Part shown: positions 16,177 to 25,340 of the stretch, in pieces
Position numbering within the stretch: the first letter of the stretch is position 1
Layout of the letters: each line of letters opens with the position of its first letter
Source: Chloroflexota bacterium
GTDB lineage: Bacteria; Chloroflexota; UBA11872
Direction of reading: 5' to 3'
DNA: 64,000 bases
Assembly (NCBI GenBank): GCA_026708035.1
Contig: JAPOVQ010000013.1
Coordinates: 73,372-137,371 of the forward strand
Translations under genes and position numbers: made by a program
Notes under the pieces: generated by a model
Database searches by the model: none
Told to the model about the DNA's origin: nothing
The model's input: only the letters and a program-made list of their open reading frames with translations

Positions 16177-18384
16177 TTACGCGGTCACGACAAAGACCGG
16201 CGCCAGAACCAAGGTGATCGTGCTGAGCAGCTTCACCAGCACGTGCAGCGAAGGACCCGCCGTGTCCTTGAACGGGTCGCCAACGGTGTCGCCGACCACT
16301 GACGCCGCATGCTCCGGCGTGCCCTTGCCGATCGGGTTGCCGTCTTCGTCCTTGAGGTTCCCCGCCTCGATGAATTTCTTGGCGTTGTCCCAGGCGCCGC
16401 CGCCGTTGTTCATCACCGTGGCCAGCAGCACGCCCGCGATGGTGCCCACCATCAGGAAGGCGGCTTCGGCCTCGGCGCGAAGCACCAGGCCCACGACCAC
16501 CGGCATAAGAACGGCCAGCAGGCCCGGCAGGATCATCTCTCGCAGCGCCGAGCGCGTGCTGATGTCAACCGCCTGGCTGTAGCTGGGCTCGACGGTGCCT
16601 TCGAGGATGCCCGGATTCTCGCGCCACTGCCGCCGAACCTCCTGGATCATCGTGCTCGCGGCGCGACCGACGGCGCGGATGGCCAGCGAGCTGAACAGGA
16701 ACACCAGCATGGCGCCCAGCATGGCGCCGATGAAGACCTCGACCTTGGCCAGGTCGACGCTGTGGAGGTCGGCCGTTTCCAAGTAGGCGCTGAACAGCAG
16801 GAACGCGGCCAACGCCGCCGAGGCGATGGCGTAGCCCTTGGTCAGCGCCTTGGTCGTGTTGCCGACTGCATCGAGCCCATCGGTGATTTCGCGCACGTCC
16901 TCGGGCGCCTCGGCCATCTCGGTGATGCCGCCCGCGTTGTCCGAGATCGGACCAAACGTATCCATGGCCAGGATGTAGGCGGCGCTCATGAGCATGCCCA
17001 TCGTGGCGACGGCGGTGCCGAAGACGCCGGCCTCGAACATGCCGATCGGGATGCCAAGCGCGGCGAAGCCCTCGACGCCGGTGTGGAACGAGGTCCACAG
17101 GGCAATCGAAATCACGATGATCGGCGCGGCAGTGTTCTCCAGGCCGAGCGCCATTCCCGAGATGATGTTGGTGGCGGGACCGGTGCGAGACGCCTCGGCG
17201 ATCTCACGCACCGGACGCCACGAGCCCGCGGTGTAGTACTGCGTGATGTAGACGAAGGCGACGCTCGTGAGAATGCCGATTACTCCGGAGAGGAAGAACC
17301 AGGCGGATTCCAGCATCACGAACACCGCAATCGCCATTCCAACAACCGAAAACAGCGCGGTGGTCCAATAGCCGATGTCGAGCGCTTTCTGCGCGTCGCG
17401 CACCTTCTCGGGCCGGATCACGAGCAGGCCAATGACCGACGCGATGGTGCCGAACGACCGCACCACCAGCGGGAACAGGATCCACTCGACGCCCGCTGTG
17501 CCGGGAGCCGCGGCCTCGATGGCCTTGAACACGGCCACACCCAGGATCATCGCGCCGATGCTCTCGGCGGCGGTCGATTCGAAAAGGTCCGCGCCACGTC
17601 CGGCGCAGTCGCCCACGTTGTCGCCGACCAGGTCGGCCACCACCGCGGGATTTCGCGGGTCGTCCTCGGGCAGGCCGGCCTCGACCTTGCCCACCAGGTC
17701 CGCGCCCACGTCGGCGGCCTTGGTGTAGATGCCGCCGCCCAGCTGCGCGAACAGCGCCACGAAGCTGGCGCCGAACCCGAAGCCGACGATCAACTCAGGG
17801 GCGCGCGTGGGATTGCCGAAGCCATCGAACAGGGCGAAGAGCACGAACACGCCCAGCAGGCTCAGCCCGACGATCAAGATGCCCGAAACCGCCCCGCCCC
17901 GCAGGGCCACCGTCAGCGCGTCGCCCAGTGACTTGGTGGCCGCGCTGGCGGTGCGCACGTTGGACTTGACCGCCACGATCATGCCGATGATGCCGGAGAG
18001 CGCGGAGGCGGCGGCGCCCACCAGGAACGAAACCCCGGTGCGCCAGGCAATGTCGCCCGCCTCGATGCCCTTGGCCTCGTTGGCGCCGAAGAAGAACAGC
18101 AGCACCGACAAGCCGGCCGCCGCGAACAACGCGAGAAACGCGATGGTGCGGTACTGCCGCCGCAGGAAGGCCGTGGCGCCTTCGTAGATGCGGTCACCGT
18201 TGAGTTGCATGGACGCGAACAGCCTGTTCCGCTCCGCGTCGTCCAACCCCTGGACCGCCGGAATCAATTCGGCGCTGCGGCCGCTCCGGTCGACCGGCCG
18301 CGTCAGGACATCACGAACCAGGTACCCGACCACGGCGACGGAAACCACGATGGCCGCCGGGACGACCCACACTAGACCTTCCAA
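16177..18384 (-). CDS. hppA: K+-independent membrane H+-translocating pyrophosphatase
   Basis: Membrane pyrophosphatase coupling PPi hydrolysis to ion pumping; 735 residues with about 16 membrane helices. The PPi site is intact: IYTKAADVGADLVGK, EDDPRNPAVVADLVGDNVGDCAGRG split across loop 5/6, and the C-terminal GGAWDNAKK and GDTVGDPFKDT. The segment GNTTKALTKG carries Lys where K+-dependent enzymes have Ala, which marks the K+-independent H+-pumping subclass. TTG start at 18384; internal GTG codons nearby are alternatives. It would conserve energy from PPi made in biosynthesis. Confidence 0.95.
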   Translation of the reverse strand: MEGLVWVVPAAIVVSVAVVGYLVRDVLTRPVDRSGRSAELIPAVQGLDDAERNRLFASMQLNGDRIYEGATAFLRRQYRTIAFLALFAAAGLSVLLFFFGANEAKGIEAGDIAWRTGVSFLVGAAASALSGIIGMIVAVKSNVRTASAATKSLGDALTVALRGGAVSGILIVGLSLLGVFVLFALFDGFGNPTRAPELIVGFGFGASFVALFAQLGGGIYTKAADVGADLVGKVEAGLPEDDPRNPAVVADLVGDNVGDCAGRGADLFESTAAESIGAMILGVAVFKAIEAAAPGTAGVEWILFPLVVRSFGTIASVIGLLVIRPEKVRDAQKALDIGYWTTALFSVVGMAIAVFVMLESAWFFLSGVIGILTSVAFVYITQYYTAGSWRPVREIAEASRTGPATNIISGMALGLENTAAPIIVISIALWTSFHTGVEGFAALGIPIGMFEAGVFGTAVATMGMLMSAAYILAMDTFGPISDNAGGITEMAEAPEDVREITDGLDAVGNTTKALTKGYAIASAALAAFLLFSAYLETADLHSVDLAKVEVFIGAMLGAMLVFLFSSLAIRAVGRAASTMIQEVRRQWRENPGILEGTVEPSYSQAVDISTRSALREMILPGLLAVLMPVVVGLVLRAEAEAAFLMVGTIAGVLLATVMNNGGGAWDNAKKFIEAGNLKDEDGNPIGKGTPEHAASVVGDTVGDPFKDTAGPSLHVLVKLLSTITLVLAPVFVVTA

Positions 18385-18424
18385 GACCTAATCCCCCCTC
18401 GACGCCCACCGGCGGTGGGCCATG

Positions 18425-19510
18425 TCACCTTGGATCGGTGTCACAAGATTGCGCCGCGCCGACCTCGTGCCCGAGCACGTCGCCGAACGCGGCCATGAAC
18501 GACTGCATGTCTTCCGCCGAGCCAATCGAGATCCGGAGCGCATTCGCGATGCGCGGATCGCCGGCAAAACGCCGGACCACAATGCGGCGATCTTCAAGCT
18601 GGCGCTGAACATCCGCGGCATCGTACCCGTCAAGTTCGACAAATACGAAGTTTGCCTCCGATGGATGGACTTTGAGCCCGAATCGCTCCTGTAACGTCGC
18701 GGCCAGCGCGTCCCGACGGCGACGAATCGCCGTCCAGTGGCGATCGGCCCACTCCAGGTCGCCCAGGGCCGCCAGCCCGGCGGCCTGCGCCAGGCGGCTG
18801 ACGTTGTAGGAGTCCTTCACCCGCAGCAGCGCGTCGGCAAGCTCGGGGCTTGCCAGCGCATAGCCAAGCCGCAATCCCGCCAGGCCGAAGCTCTTGGAGA
18901 ACGAGCGCGTCACGCACACGTTGTCGCACTCCCGCAGCAGATCGACGTTGTCGCGGTCGGCGAACTCGACGTACGCCTCGTCGATGACCAGCAGATTCAC
19001 GCGCGACGCCAGCCAGCGCAGGTCGTCGCCCCCGTAGTGCGTGCCCGCCGGGTTGTTGGGACTGGCGACGAAGGTGATCTTGCCGCGCGCCGCGGCCAGC
19101 TGGCGCACCGGCAGCGCGAAGTCGTCACCCAGCGGCACTTCGCGGATGTCGCAGCCGCCGATCGCGGCCAGCACCGGATAGAGCGAGTAGCTCGGCGTTG
19201 CCGCAACGACCCGGTCGCCCGGATCGCACGCCACGCGAATCAGCAGGTTAAGCAGATCGTCCGATCCGTTGCCGAAGACGACCTGCTCGGGCTGAAGGCC
19301 ATGGCGGCGGGCCGCCACTTCCCGCAACTCGCGGCTGATCGGATCGGGGTAAAGCCGGATCGACGCGCCGGCGGCCTCGCGCAGGGCGGCGACGGCCGCC
19401 GGGGAGGCCTCGGGGCTCTCATTGGTATTGAGCTTGATCCACCCGCCGTCGCCGGGCTGCAAGCCCGGCACGTATCCATGTATCGCCGCCATATCGCGTC
19501 GCAGCCGCAC
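18425..19510 (-). CDS. hisC: Histidinol-phosphate aminotransferase
   Basis: Class I/II PLP aminotransferase of histidine synthesis. Motifs: IKLNTNESPEASPAAVAAL, YPDPISRELREVAA, FGNGSDDLLNLL, ASPNNPAGTHYG, DEAYVEFAD and the PLP Lys in TRSFSKSFGLAGLRLGYA. The frame stays open upstream to 19666, but that extension encodes repeat sequence (Pro-rich). The GTG at 19510 with GGTGAG upstream gives 361 residues, the family norm; ATG 19492 or 19564 are alternatives. No other his gene is nearby, and the family also serves tyrosine/phenylalanine in some bacteria. Confidence 0.9.
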   Translation of the reverse strand: MRLRRDMAAIHGYVPGLQPGDGGWIKLNTNESPEASPAAVAALREAAGASIRLYPDPISRELREVAARRHGLQPEQVVFGNGSDDLLNLLIRVACDPGDRVVAATPSYSLYPVLAAIGGCDIREVPLGDDFALPVRQLAAARGKITFVASPNNPAGTHYGGDDLRWLASRVNLLVIDEAYVEFADRDNVDLLRECDNVCVTRSFSKSFGLAGLRLGYALASPELADALLRVKDSYNVSRLAQAAGLAALGDLEWADRHWTAIRRRRDALAATLQERFGLKVHPSEANFVFVELDGYDAADVQRQLEDRRIVVRRFAGDPRIANALRISIGSAEDMQSFMAAFGDVLGHEVGAAQSCDTDPR

Positions 19511-19606
19511 CAGTCGCTCACCGAGAATGAAATCAGGCCGCAGACACGGGCCCCGAACGCCCATGCTACCCATTCGCCACGCCCCCCACCACGGGAGCGC
19601 CTCTTG

Positions 19607-20040
19607 CTCCCTCCACCTGGAAGGGGGAGGGCTGGGGAGGGGGTCATCCGCGACCACGTCCGGCACGCCCGGAGGTATTCGGTGTAGGGGCGCCCCTAGT
19701 GGGCGCCCGACCCGCCCAACCCGTCACCCCGGCCTTGAGCCGGAATCCAGGCCCGCGGCTCGCACCCGAACCACCCACCCTGTCACTCCGAGCGCAGCAA
19801 GGAGTCTAATGCGGAGGCCATTGACCACCGCGCCTGTCAACTCTTCCCGGCCGTCGCCCCTCCGTCACTCCCGCGAAGGCGGGAATCTACCCCTCCGTCA
19901 CCTTCCCGCCCCTCGCCGTCTGGCGCCAGCCCGGGCACCTCTGTCACTCCGAGCGCAGCGAGGAGTCTCAAATACCCAGGCCCGGCCGCGTTCGCGATGC
20001 CCCCGCCCTCCCGTTCGTGGTAAGCCCGTCGAACCATGAA
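19607..20040. repeat. Cluster of short interspersed repeats
   Basis: A 690-base gap between hisC and the nucleotidyltransferase holds little but repeats: a CCTCCACCTGGAAGGGGGAGG unit (19607-19646; inverted copy near 27919), a family B unit (19684-19710), GTCACCCCGGCCTTGAGCC (near 19722; also near 26801), TCACTCCGAGCGCAGC-AGGAGTCT twice (19782-19809, 19942-19970; inverted near 27857), CACTCCCGCGAAGGCGGGAATC (19863-19889; inverted near 28134) and TTCGTGGT-AGCCCGTCGAACC (near 20012; also 20938). No gene seen. Confidence 0.7.
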
Positions 20041-20111
20041 CGGCCGCAGGCTTCCGTACCAAGCCCGAAGCGGCGACCGCCGACCTGGTCGCGGCGACGA
20101 CTAAGCCCAAT

Positions 20112-20176
20112 CGCGGGCCGCAACCGCGCCAAAGACCTTATCCTTGCCTACACGAACGCCCGCGCCGTCGGAAACA
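20112..20176 (+). pseudogene. Remnant of a type IIG restriction-modification gene 3' end
   Basis: About 65 bases that encode RAKDLILAYTNARAVGNTD, matching the C terminus of the large type IIG protein (RTKDLILAYMNALAAGDTE at about 25127-25185) at both protein and DNA level. It sits 87 bases before the ERxPLN-like start of the MNT gene; at 25133-25219 the spacing to a decayed MNT copy is 86 bases. It is therefore read as the tail of a lost tandem copy of the island. Confidence 0.6.
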
Positions 20177-20205
20177 CCGACGAGCGAACGGCCCCACATA
20201 CGCCA

Positions 20206-20550
20206 ATGCGCATCGTTGAAGACCCGCTCAACCGCGAGACTATCGAGGCCGTCACGCAGCTAATCGTCGAGCGCTTCGAGCCGGAGCAAATCATCATGTT
20301 CGGCAGCTGCGCCCGCGGCGATATCGACGAAAACAGCGATCTGGATCTCCTGGTCGTCCTGCGACACAACGACGAGAAGGGCCGCGACGGCTACGCCATC
20401 CGCCTCGCTATCGCCGAGCGCTTCCTACTCCCGGTCGACGTTCTGATCCGTTCAGCCGACGTAGTCGCCAAATACCGCCAGGACCCCAACTCCATGATCA
20501 GCCGCATGCTGGAAGACTCCGAAGTCCTCTATGACCGCCACGCCGCCTGA
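20206..20550 (+). CDS. MNT-type nucleotidyltransferase (antitoxin of HEPN/MNT pair)
   Basis: Minimal nucleotidyltransferase, 114 residues from ATG 20206. Catalytic signature GSCARGDIDENSDLDLLV (Gly33-Ser34, Asp45, Asp47) is intact. In MntA/HepT-like pairs the MNT protein AMPylates the HEPN toxin and neutralises it. The HEPN gene starts 20 bases before the MNT stop, so the pair is translationally coupled. A decayed second copy of this gene lies at 25207-25330. AT content is a little higher than in the biosynthetic neighbours. Confidence 0.85.
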   Translation: MRIVEDPLNRETIEAVTQLIVERFEPEQIIMFGSCARGDIDENSDLDLLVVLRHNDEKGRDGYAIRLAIAERFLLPVDVLIRSADVVAKYRQDPNSMISRMLEDSEVLYDRHAA

Positions 20551-20914
20551 GCAGGCTTGGTTCGACAAAGCCGACGAGGACTATGAGATTGCTCGCCGTG
20601 CACTCGGGCCCGACCGGCCGATTCCGGCCGCGGCCTGCTTCCACGCCCAGCAATGCGCGGAGAAATACCTCAAGGGCTATCTGGTCGCTCACGACGTCCC
20701 GTTCCGATTTGTCCACGACCTTGGCTATCTCATCGGACTATGTGCTGGCATCAATCCAGCCTTCGCGAACCTCAGACCTGCTGCCATCACCCTGAACCCA
20801 TACGTGGCGATGGCACGATATCCATCGGAAGCCGCTCAAGAGCCGGACATCGAAGCGGCCGAGAAGGCCATTGCAGTCGCTGAACGAATCGCCGCCGCGG
20901 TAGTCCGTCTTTAG
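20531..20914 (+). CDS. HEPN-domain protein (toxin of HEPN/MNT pair)
   Basis: 127-residue HEPN domain: FDKADEDYEIARRAL, the conserved FHAQQCAEKYLKGYLVAH helix, a VHDLGYLI His segment and MARYPSE. HEPN proteins of this type are ribonucleases or substrate-binding partners of MNT enzymes. Overlap with the MNT gene supports an HEPN/MNT toxin-antitoxin unit. I cannot point with certainty to a canonical R-x4-6-H RNase motif, so nuclease activity is inferred from family only. The type IIG gene follows 110 bases later. Confidence 0.82.
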   Translation: MTATPPEQAWFDKADEDYEIARRALGPDRPIPAAACFHAQQCAEKYLKGYLVAHDVPFRFVHDLGYLIGLCAGINPAFANLRPAAITLNPYVAMARYPSEAAQEPDIEAAEKAIAVAERIAAAVVRL

Positions 20915-20937
20915 CCTTCGTGTGCCACAGGCCGCCA

Positions 20938-20971
20938 CCGTTCGTGGTGAGCCTGTCGAACCATGAACGGT
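20938..20971. repeat. Family F repeat (TTCGTGGTGAGCC...GAACCATGAACG)
   Basis: Imperfect palindrome GTTCGTGGT ... ACCATGAAC between the HEPN and type IIG genes. Related copies lie near 20012, 34471, 63159 and in part 30978. Confidence 0.65.
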
Positions 20972-21024
20972 GGTACCGAGGCCGCCCCTCCACCGCCCAC
21001 CCCGTGCCACACTGACCAACTGAC

Positions 21025-24000
21025 GTGCAAGGCCAACTATTCACCCAGTACTTCCTCACCGACGCCATCAAGTCCACCGAGGACTGGCGTGCCACGCGCG
21101 CCCATCCCGACGCCTTCAACCAGTTCCGCGACGGCGCGCGCCGCCTGCTCGAAGACTTCGCCCACTACCAGGACCCCAACGAGGCGACTACCGAGCGGGA
21201 TCTGATCGGTCCCCTGCTTGAGCTACTCGGCTGGGCCGACTACCTGCCGCAGCAGAGCACCAGGCACGGCGAGGATGTTCCCGATTTGCTGCTGTTCGCA
21301 GATGCAGACGCCAAGATGCGGGCCGCATCGAACAGTAATTCGGACGACCGCTTCCTGGATGCCCTAGTCGTCGGCGAGAGCAAACGACTCGGCCGCCCGC
21401 TCGATGCTCCCGGCAGCCTGGAGATCCTCAAAGTGCGCGCCACACAGACCGCCATGCTCGATGTCCCTGCGGTGAGGCCACCACGACACCGGGATCCTGG
21501 GCCACACAGCCAGATGCTGCGTTATCTCAGGACGGCCGACTCCGTCACGGATGGCCGCTTGCACTGGGGGATTCTCACCAACGGCGGAGTCTGGCGGCTC
21601 TACGACCAGCGGGCGCGTCCCCGCGCCACCGGTTATTTCGAGGCCGACCTGGCGGCGCTCATTGCTGGCAGTGGCTCGGCCCCCTCCGTCAATCCGGCTC
21701 GGACTCCCTCTCCTGGGGGAGAGGGTCGGGGTAAGGGGGGTCCCTCCGCCGCCGATGGCCTCCGCACCTTCTTTCTTCTGTTCCGACGCGACGCCTTCGT
21801 GCAACAGCCGGGTGCGACAACCACATTTGTGGAATCCGCGCTGGCCGAGGGACGTCGCTACGAGCAGCGCGTCGCCGAGGACCTGTCCGGCGTGGTATTC
21901 GAGCGAGCCTTTCCCGACCTCATCGAGGCGCTGCTGGATGCCGGCGGCGGGAGCCTGGCCGACGCGCGGCAGGCGGCGCTGGTGCTGCTCTATCGCCTGC
22001 TCTTCGTGCTCTACGCCGAGGACCGCGGCCTGTTGCCGGTGAGCGACACCCGCTACGACGACTATGGGCTGCGCAAGCGCGTCCGCGACGACATCGCGCG
22101 GCGGATGCACGCCGGAGACACATTCTCTTCCCACGCCGGCAACTACTACGACCGTGTGATGACGCTGAGTCGCCAGATCGACGCCGGCGACGACTCCATT
22201 GGTCTGCCGCCATACAACGGCGGCCTGTTCGCCGCCGGCGCCGCGCCGCTGCTGGGCAAGGTGCGCCTATCCGACGCGGCTTTCGCCCCCATCGTCCACG
22301 ATCTGAGCCACACCGAAGCGGCGGGCCGGCGGCAGTTCGTCAACTACCGCGATATGACGGTGCAGCAGCTGGGCTCCATTTACGAGCGCCTGCTGGAGCG
22401 GGAGCCGGTTCGCAACAGCCGCGGCGAAATCGAGACTCGCCTCAATCCCTTCGCGCGCAAGGACAGCGGCAGCTTCTATACGCCGCAGGAGCTGGTGGAC
22501 CTGATCCTGGACCAGACTCTGAAACCGCAGGTCGAAGAGCGCCTGAAGGCGTTCGAGGAAAAGGCGATGCAACTCAAGGGCGACCGTCGGCGCAAGTCCG
22601 ATCGTAAAGCGGAGCTGCGACGTCTGGATCCCGCCGAGGCGGTGCTCGACCTGAAAGTGCTGGACCCGGCCATGGGCAGCGGTCACTTCCTCGTCACCGC
22701 CGTCGACTACCTGGCCGACTACGTCGCGGACCTGATCGAGTACGTCCCGGCGGTGCCGGATTGGTTGGACGGCGACGACGCCTACGAGTCGCCGCTGCTG
22801 GAGCGCGTGGCGCGAATTCGGGACGACTTGTTGCAGCGTGCGCGGAACCCCAAGTGGGTCATGGACGAGGCGCAGCTGAGCGACCAGAACATTATTCGCC
22901 GCATGGTGCTCAAGCGCTGCATTTACGGCGTGGACAAGAACCCGCTGACCGTGGAGCTGGCCAAGGTGTCGCTGTGGCTGCACAGCTTCACCGTTGGCGC
23001 GCCGCTGTCGTTCCTGGACCACCACCTGCGCTGCGGCGACTCGCTGCTGGGCCTGCGGGTGCTGGACGCGCGCCAGGACTTCCAGCGATTGGGCGGTCTC
23101 AGCGCCAGCACCCTCATCGCCGGGGCCGAAAACGCCACGGAGGGCATGCAGCGCATCGAGCGGCTCTCCGATGCCGACGTAGCCGAGGTGAAGGAATCGG
23201 CCGGGTTGTTCCAGGACGTCGAGCAAGCCACGGCGGACCTGCGCGGTGTGCTGGACTTCCTCTCCGGCCTGCGTTGGCAAACTGCCGGCCTCAAGAAGGG
23301 CGCGCAAGCTGACGTAAACCGTCTTCTCGCCGAGACGCTGGGACGCGAGTCGAGCATCGCCTTCGACCTGCTCGCCCGAGGCCCGGAGGCCGCCGATGAG
23401 ACCATCAGCCGGGACCTCGCTTGGGAGAGCTTTGCGGACCGCTGGACTCAGTCGCGGTCCGTCGCCGACCGCGAGGGGTTTCTGCACTGGGAGGTCGCCT
23501 TCCCCGGGGTGTGGCGCAACTGGCAGAGCCGCGAGCCGGTGGGCGGCTTCGACGCCGTAATCGGCAATCCGCCCTGGGACCAGATCGAACAGAAGGAAGT
23601 TGAGTGGTTTGCCCTACGCGACAATGAGGTGGCGCTCGCGAGTACTGGAGCTGCGCGCAAGGCCCTGATCGCGAAGCGATTGGACGCAGATGATGAGTTG
23701 GCTCTTGAGTACACGCGAGCTCGCGACAGGGCCACTGCGATGCGCATCTTTGCCAGGGCAGGTGGCCAATATCCGCTGCTGAGCAGCGGCCGAATCAATC
23801 TCTACTCCCTATTCGTCGAGCGCGCCATGGGCCTGGTCAAGCCCGACGGTTTCGTGGGCCTACTCACGCCTTCCGGCATCTACGCCGACAAGACCGCCGC
23901 CCGGTTCTTCAAGACCGTCTCCACGAGCGGGCGCGTCGGCGGCCTGTTCGACTTCGAGAACAAGAAGATCTTCTTCAAGGACATCCACGCGTCGTTCAAG

Positions 24001-25200
24001 TTCTGCGCCCTCGTCTTCGGCGGGGCCAAGCGCACGTTCGCCGAGACCCGGTGCGGCTTCTTCCTCCACGACGCCGAGACCATCAATGACCCCGACCGCT
24101 GCTTCGCGCTTTCCCCCGACGACTTCGCGCGGGTGAACCCAAACACCGGCACCGCGCCCATCTTTCGCACCCGCCGCGACGCCGAGATCACCCGCCGCAT
24201 CTACGCCAACCATCCCGTGCTGGTGGACCGATCCGGCCGCGAGGAGCGCCGAACCTGGCCCGTGCGGTACCTGCAAGGTCTGTTCAACATGACGTCCGAC
24301 TCCCACCTCTTCCGCACGGCAGCTCAGTTGGAGGAAGAGGGGTTTTATCCGCTGCAGGGCAATATCTGGAAGAAGGGGCCAGAGCAATACCTTCCGCTTT
24401 ACCAAGGACGGGTAATCCAGCACTTCGACCATCGGGCCAATTCAGTCCGCGTAAACCTTGAGAGCACGCACAATCCCTATCTGAGCGAGGAAGTGAGCGA
24501 AGCGCAGCACGAAGATCCACATTTCCATCCGAATGTCAGGCACTTCGTACCCGACCTCGAAGTAAGCCAGAAAATGCCTCGAAAATCGCCTTGGACCATT
24601 GCATATCGACCTATCGCTCGACCAACGGACATCAGGACCATGATTGCGACGATCGTGCCGCGAGCCGGATTCGGCCACAGCGTCTTTCTGTTGATGCCGG
24701 AGTCCGGCTTCGGCTCTCGCGAAGCCTGCCTTCTCACAGCCAATCTAAACAGCCACGCTTTTGACTTTGCGACGCGGCAGAAGATGCACGGAACCAACCT
24801 CAGTTGGTACCTCCTCGAACAGCTCCCCGTCATCGCACCCGACGCCTACGAACGCCGCTTGGGCGAGGTCACCGCCGCCGAGCTGGTGCGGGACCACGTG
24901 CTGCGCCTCATCTACACCGCGCACGACATGGAGCCCTTCGCCCGCGACCTCGGCTACGGCGGCCCGCCCTTCATCTGGGAACAGGTAGACCGCCGCCACC
25001 TTCGCGCCCGCCTCGACGCGCTCTACTTCCACCTCTACGGGCTCGACCGCGCCGACGCCGCCTACGTCCTCGACACCTTCCCCATCGTCCGCCGCGAAGA
25101 CCAAACCCAGTTCAACGGCCAATACCGCACCAAAGACCTCATCCTCGCCTACATGAACGCCCTGGCGGCGGGGGATACCGAAACTGTGGTGGCGGTGTAA
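21025..25200 (+). CDS. Type IIG restriction-modification protein (Eco57I-like methylase with N-terminal nuclease)
   Basis: Single 1391-residue polypeptide that should both cut and N6-adenine-methylate DNA. N-terminal PD-(D/E)xK-like site: Asp87 in DVPDLLLF, then Glu118-x-Lys120 in VVGESKRLG. The methylase core has motif I VLDPAMGSGHFLV (near 546) and motif IV IGNPPWD (near 848), with a target-recognition region after about 1050 and the family C terminus ending DLILAYMNAL. GTG start. A family A repeat is embedded in frame near residue 230, between the nuclease and the helical linker. PglX of BREX is similar, but no other BREX gene is present. It shares an island with HEPN/MNT genes. Confidence 0.85.
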   Translation: MQGQLFTQYFLTDAIKSTEDWRATRAHPDAFNQFRDGARRLLEDFAHYQDPNEATTERDLIGPLLELLGWADYLPQQSTRHGEDVPDLLLFADADAKMRAASNSNSDDRFLDALVVGESKRLGRPLDAPGSLEILKVRATQTAMLDVPAVRPPRHRDPGPHSQMLRYLRTADSVTDGRLHWGILTNGGVWRLYDQRARPRATGYFEADLAALIAGSGSAPSVNPARTPSPGGEGRGKGGPSAADGLRTFFLLFRRDAFVQQPGATTTFVESALAEGRRYEQRVAEDLSGVVFERAFPDLIEALLDAGGGSLADARQAALVLLYRLLFVLYAEDRGLLPVSDTRYDDYGLRKRVRDDIARRMHAGDTFSSHAGNYYDRVMTLSRQIDAGDDSIGLPPYNGGLFAAGAAPLLGKVRLSDAAFAPIVHDLSHTEAAGRRQFVNYRDMTVQQLGSIYERLLEREPVRNSRGEIETRLNPFARKDSGSFYTPQELVDLILDQTLKPQVEERLKAFEEKAMQLKGDRRRKSDRKAELRRLDPAEAVLDLKVLDPAMGSGHFLVTAVDYLADYVADLIEYVPAVPDWLDGDDAYESPLLERVARIRDDLLQRARNPKWVMDEAQLSDQNIIRRMVLKRCIYGVDKNPLTVELAKVSLWLHSFTVGAPLSFLDHHLRCGDSLLGLRVLDARQDFQRLGGLSASTLIAGAENATEGMQRIERLSDADVAEVKESAGLFQDVEQATADLRGVLDFLSGLRWQTAGLKKGAQADVNRLLAETLGRESSIAFDLLARGPEAADETISRDLAWESFADRWTQSRSVADREGFLHWEVAFPGVWRNWQSREPVGGFDAVIGNPPWDQIEQKEVEWFALRDNEVALASTGAARKALIAKRLDADDELALEYTRARDRATAMRIFARAGGQYPLLSSGRINLYSLFVERAMGLVKPDGFVGLLTPSGIYADKTAARFFKTVSTSGRVGGLFDFENKKIFFKDIHASFKFCALVFGGAKRTFAETRCGFFLHDAETINDPDRCFALSPDDFARVNPNTGTAPIFRTRRDAEITRRIYANHPVLVDRSGREERRTWPVRYLQGLFNMTSDSHLFRTAAQLEEEGFYPLQGNIWKKGPEQYLPLYQGRVIQHFDHRANSVRVNLESTHNPYLSEEVSEAQHEDPHFHPNVRHFVPDLEVSQKMPRKSPWTIAYRPIARPTDIRTMIATIVPRAGFGHSVFLLMPESGFGSREACLLTANLNSHAFDFATRQKMHGTNLSWYLLEQLPVIAPDAYERRLGEVTAAELVRDHVLRLIYTAHDMEPFARDLGYGGPPFIWEQVDRRHLRARLDALYFHLYGLDRADAAYVLDTFPIVRREDQTQFNGQYRTKDLILAYMNALAAGDTETVVAV
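21705..21742. repeat. Family A palindromic repeat inserted in frame in the type IIG gene
   Basis: CCCTCTCCTGGGGGAGAGGG plus the G-rich tail, the same unit found in intergenic regions. Here it is translated as a Gly/Pro-rich linker (RTPSPGGEGRGKGGP, residues about 228-242) without breaking the frame. Confidence 0.7.
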
Positions 25201-25206
25201 ACGTCC

Positions 25207-25330
25207 ACGCGCACCATTGAAGACGCTCTGAGTGCGAACGCCATTCAAGCCTAGACGCGGCTCACCACGAAGCGATTCGCGCCGGAGCAAATTGCTCTCT
25301 TCGGCAGTTGCACCAACGGATCACCGCGGC
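25207..25330 (+). pseudogene. Decayed copy of the MNT nucleotidyltransferase gene
   Basis: Begins CGCACCATTGAAGACGCTCT, matching CGCATCGTTGAAGACCCGCT at the MNT start, and later has CGCCGGAGCAAATTGCTCTC TTCGGCAG, matching the codons for EPEQIIMFGS. An in-frame TAG near 25251 and loss of everything after the GS motif show that it is dead. Its position right after the type IIG stop mirrors the remnant at 20112-20176 and indicates a former tandem repeat of the module. Confidence 0.65.
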
Positions 25331-25340
25331 ATTCGCCACT

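Noticed and set aside
19511-19666. N-terminal 52-residue extension of HisC
   Set aside because: The extra residues are Pro/Arg-rich translation of a repeat; HisC homology begins near the GTG at 19510.
19782-19970. CRISPR array suggested by repeated units of about 28 bases
   Set aside because: The copies are irregularly spaced, occur in both orientations elsewhere, and there are no spacers of uniform length or cas genes.
21025-25200. BREX system based on the PglX-like methylase
   Set aside because: No BrxA, BrxB, BrxC, PglZ or BrxL gene is nearby, and the N terminus has its own nuclease site, which fits type IIG better.
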